Origin: JBCCFK01 sp965262315
GTDB taxonomy: Bacteria; Actinomycetota; Acidimicrobiia; Acidimicrobiales; UBA8592
DNA length: 60,095 nucleotides
Reading direction: 5' to 3'
NCBI GenBank assembly: GCA_965262315.1
Contig: CBDHFJ010000174.1
Coordinates: 1-60,095 of the forward strand
A program made the position numbers and the translations under genes. Shown here piece by piece: positions 58,465-60,095 of this stretch (position 1 is the stretch's first letter; every line of letters starts with the position of its first letter). Under the pieces are notes generated by a model. It did not search any database, was not told the origin of the DNA, and worked only from the letters and a program-made list of their open reading frames with translations.

Positions 58465-59334
58465 ATGAAGGTCGGCGTGATGTTCGCCAACACCATGGGA
58501 TTCGCCGGGCCCGAGGGGGCCACGGCGCTGGCGCAGGCGGCCGAGGCCGCCGGCTTCGAGTCGATCTGGACGGTCGAGCACGTTCTGTGGCCCGAGGGTT
58601 ACGAGTCGACCTATCCCTATTCGGACACTGGCCGCATGCCGGGCGATCATCGTTCGGTCATCCCTGATCCGCTGACCTGGCTGACCTTCGTCGGCGCTCG
58701 CACGGAACGGATCAACCTCGCCACCGGCATCCTGATCCTGCCCCAGCGCAACCCGAGCGTCCTCGCGAAGCAGGTCGCAACCGTCGACCAGCTGACGGGC
58801 GGCCGGCTGCTCCTGGGGATCGGCGTCGGCTGGCTCGAAGAGGAGTTCGACGCGTTGGGCGTCCCGTTCACGGGCCGCGGTCGCCGCAACGACGAATACG
58901 TCGAGGTCATGCGGGCGCTGTGGTCGGCCGGCGACGACGGCGGCGCCACCCACGACGGCGAGTTCGTGTCGTTCGCCAATGTCCACTCGAATCCCAAGCC
59001 GGGCGGCGGCTCGGTGCCGATCCACGTGGGCGGCCATTCCCGCAAGGCGGCCGAGCGGGCCGGGTACCTGGGCGACGGCTTCTTCCCCGGGACCGGCGAC
59101 ATCCCCGAACTGCTGGACATCATGCGCCAGTCCGCCGCCGACGCCGGGCGCGATCCGAGTGCCATCGAGGTGACGACCGGCCATCCCGGCCTGTTCGGAG
59201 ACGACCCGATGGCGGCCGTCGAGGAGCTGGAGTCCTGGGGCGTGCACCGGACCCACGTGCCGGCGTTCGCGCTGTCCCGAGGTGACATCGCCGAGAACTG
59301 CGGCGTCTGGGCCGAGAAGCTCGGCTTGGGCTGA
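58465..59334 (+). CDS. LLM-class F420-dependent-type oxidoreductase
   Basis: 289 residues. VGVMFANTMGFAGPEG, ESIWTVEHVLWPEGYES, INLATGILILPQRNPSVLAKQVATVDQLTGGRLLLGIGVGW and PIHVGGHSRKAAERA are the usual blocks of the Rv2161c-like F420-dependent group. It is an oxidoreductase with unknown substrate. The SDR at 59343 starts 8 bp after its stop, so the two are probably cotranscribed. Confidence 0.9.
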   Translation: MKVGVMFANTMGFAGPEGATALAQAAEAAGFESIWTVEHVLWPEGYESTYPYSDTGRMPGDHRSVIPDPLTWLTFVGARTERINLATGILILPQRNPSVLAKQVATVDQLTGGRLLLGIGVGWLEEEFDALGVPFTGRGRRNDEYVEVMRALWSAGDDGGATHDGEFVSFANVHSNPKPGGGSVPIHVGGHSRKAAERAGYLGDGFFPGTGDIPELLDIMRQSAADAGRDPSAIEVTTGHPGLFGDDPMAAVEELESWGVHRTHVPAFALSRGDIAENCGVWAEKLGLG

Positions 59335-59342
59335 CGGGTACC

Positions 59343-60095
59343 GTGTCCGATCCCGCCGAGACCCTCGCCGGACGCGTCGCCCTGGTCACCGGAGCGAACC
59401 ACGGCATCGGCGCAGCCACCGCGTTCGCGCTGGCCGAGCGGGGAGCGGACGTGCTGGCCGGATACTGGCGGGTCGCACCCGGCGACCGTGCCGACCCGTA
59501 CCAGGAGATGCGCAGCCGCGATGGCACCGAAGTGGTGGAAGCGATCGCCACGCTTGGTCGTCGCTGTTGCGCCGTCGAGGCCGATCTGCGAGATCCGGCC
59601 ACGCCGGCGGCGCTGTTCGCCGAAGCCGAGCGTGACCTGGGACCGGTCTCGATCCTGGTGCACAACGCCAGCGCCTGGCGCAAGGACAGCTTCGCTGCCG
59701 ACGGGACCGATGTGGTTGGTCGACAGAACCATCCGGTCACGCCCGACAGCATCGGCCCCCAGTTCGACGTCGACGCCAAGGCGGGGGCACTGCTGATGAA
59801 CGAGTTCATCGCCCGCCATCGCGAGCGTGGCGACGACTGGGGCCGGATCGTGACACTCACGTCGGGTGAGGGCCGGCAGTTCCCGGGCGAGGTCTCCTAC
59901 GGCGCGGCCAAGGCGGCGCTGATCAGCTACACGCTGTCGGCTGCGGCCGAGATGGCCGCTGACGGGGTCTGCGCGAACGTTCTCTATCCGCCGGTCACCG
60001 ACACCGGCTGGATCACCGACGAGGTGCGGGCGTTCGTGGCCCGCGACCACGATCACCATCACGTCGCCAGCCCCCGAGAGGTCGCCGACGTGATT
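59343..60095 (+). CDS. SDR family oxidoreductase (3' end beyond the window)
   Basis: The 251 visible residues start at GTG 59343. TGANHGIG (19-26), HNASAW, TLTSGEGRQF and YGAAK are SDR marks. VLYPPVTDTGWI replaces the usual PG segment. A His/Asp-rich RDHDHHHVAS lies near the cut end. It is coupled to the upstream luciferase-like gene. Confidence 0.85.
   Translation, partial: MSDPAETLAGRVALVTGANHGIGAATAFALAERGADVLAGYWRVAPGDRADPYQEMRSRDGTEVVEAIATLGRRCCAVEADLRDPATPAALFAEAERDLGPVSILVHNASAWRKDSFAADGTDVVGRQNHPVTPDSIGPQFDVDAKAGALLMNEFIARHRERGDDWGRIVTLTSGEGRQFPGEVSYGAAKAALISYTLSAAAEMAADGVCANVLYPPVTDTGWITDEVRAFVARDHDHHHVASPREVADVI

Overview
This is a high-GC chromosomal segment with about 58 protein genes on both strands and short intergenic gaps. 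I saw no rRNA, tRNA, CRISPR array, transposase or phage gene. A mycothiol-dependent-type enzyme, two F420-type luciferase-like monooxygenases, a DUF2510/RDD membrane protein, TANNNT -10 boxes placed 6-9 nt before start codons (leaderless-type promoters) and many SDR and acyl-CoA dehydrogenase genes point to an actinobacterium. A free-living Acidimicrobiia-like organism is my best guess. This is an inference from gene content, since no phylogenetic marker was compared.

Layout. 1-8.8 kb: a partial crotonase, an esterase, a citrate synthase divergent from an HTH-fused citrate synthase with phased palindromes between them, a two-domain spondin-like lipoprotein gene broken by a 2-bp insertion inside a repeat, a type-B carboxylesterase, a SnoaL-like protein and a luciferase-like monooxygenase. 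8.3-10.6 kb: an SRPBCC protein, isochorismate synthase and a small exported protein. 10.6-18.5 kb: a TetR regulator divergent from a seven-gene operon, SDR-SDR-ThuA-E1alpha-E1beta-AcoX-E2, closed by a strong hairpin. 18.7-25.2 kb: an acyl-CoA carboxylase carboxyltransferase, GNAT, YceI, a winged-helix protein, an acyltransferase, an MDMPI-like enzyme, an SDR and a TIM-barrel protein. 25.3-29 kb: a second SDR-SDR-AKR-PLP enzyme cluster with the same operator as the TetR locus.

29-42 kb: a P-loop kinase, a fused MFS/spermidine synthase-like protein, an EEP-family phosphatase, an Lrp/AsnC regulator, an S9 peptidase, a SnoaL-like protein, an RDD protein, an SDR, a carotenoid oxygenase, a frameshifted PAS-GGDEF-EAL protein and a RIO-type kinase. 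42-60 kb: two small lipoproteins framed by related hairpins, three acyl-CoA dehydrogenases, release factor 3, an AlkZ-like glycosylase, an M16 peptidase lipoprotein, CcdA with a TlpA-like thioredoxin, an aminodeoxychorismate lyase-like enzyme, an epimerase, an exported protein of unknown function, an SDR, a second luciferase-like monooxygenase and a partial SDR.

The most interesting unit is the TetR regulon. Near-identical 22-bp imperfect palindromes lie 35 and 33 nt before the first SDR start codons at 11351 and 25355. They link a 2-oxoacid/acetoin-dehydrogenase-type complex to a second reductase cluster 14 kb away. The complex has odd architecture: an E2 with three peripheral-subunit-binding domains, an E1alpha with a Lys/Ala-rich histone-like tail, and no E3 gene nearby.
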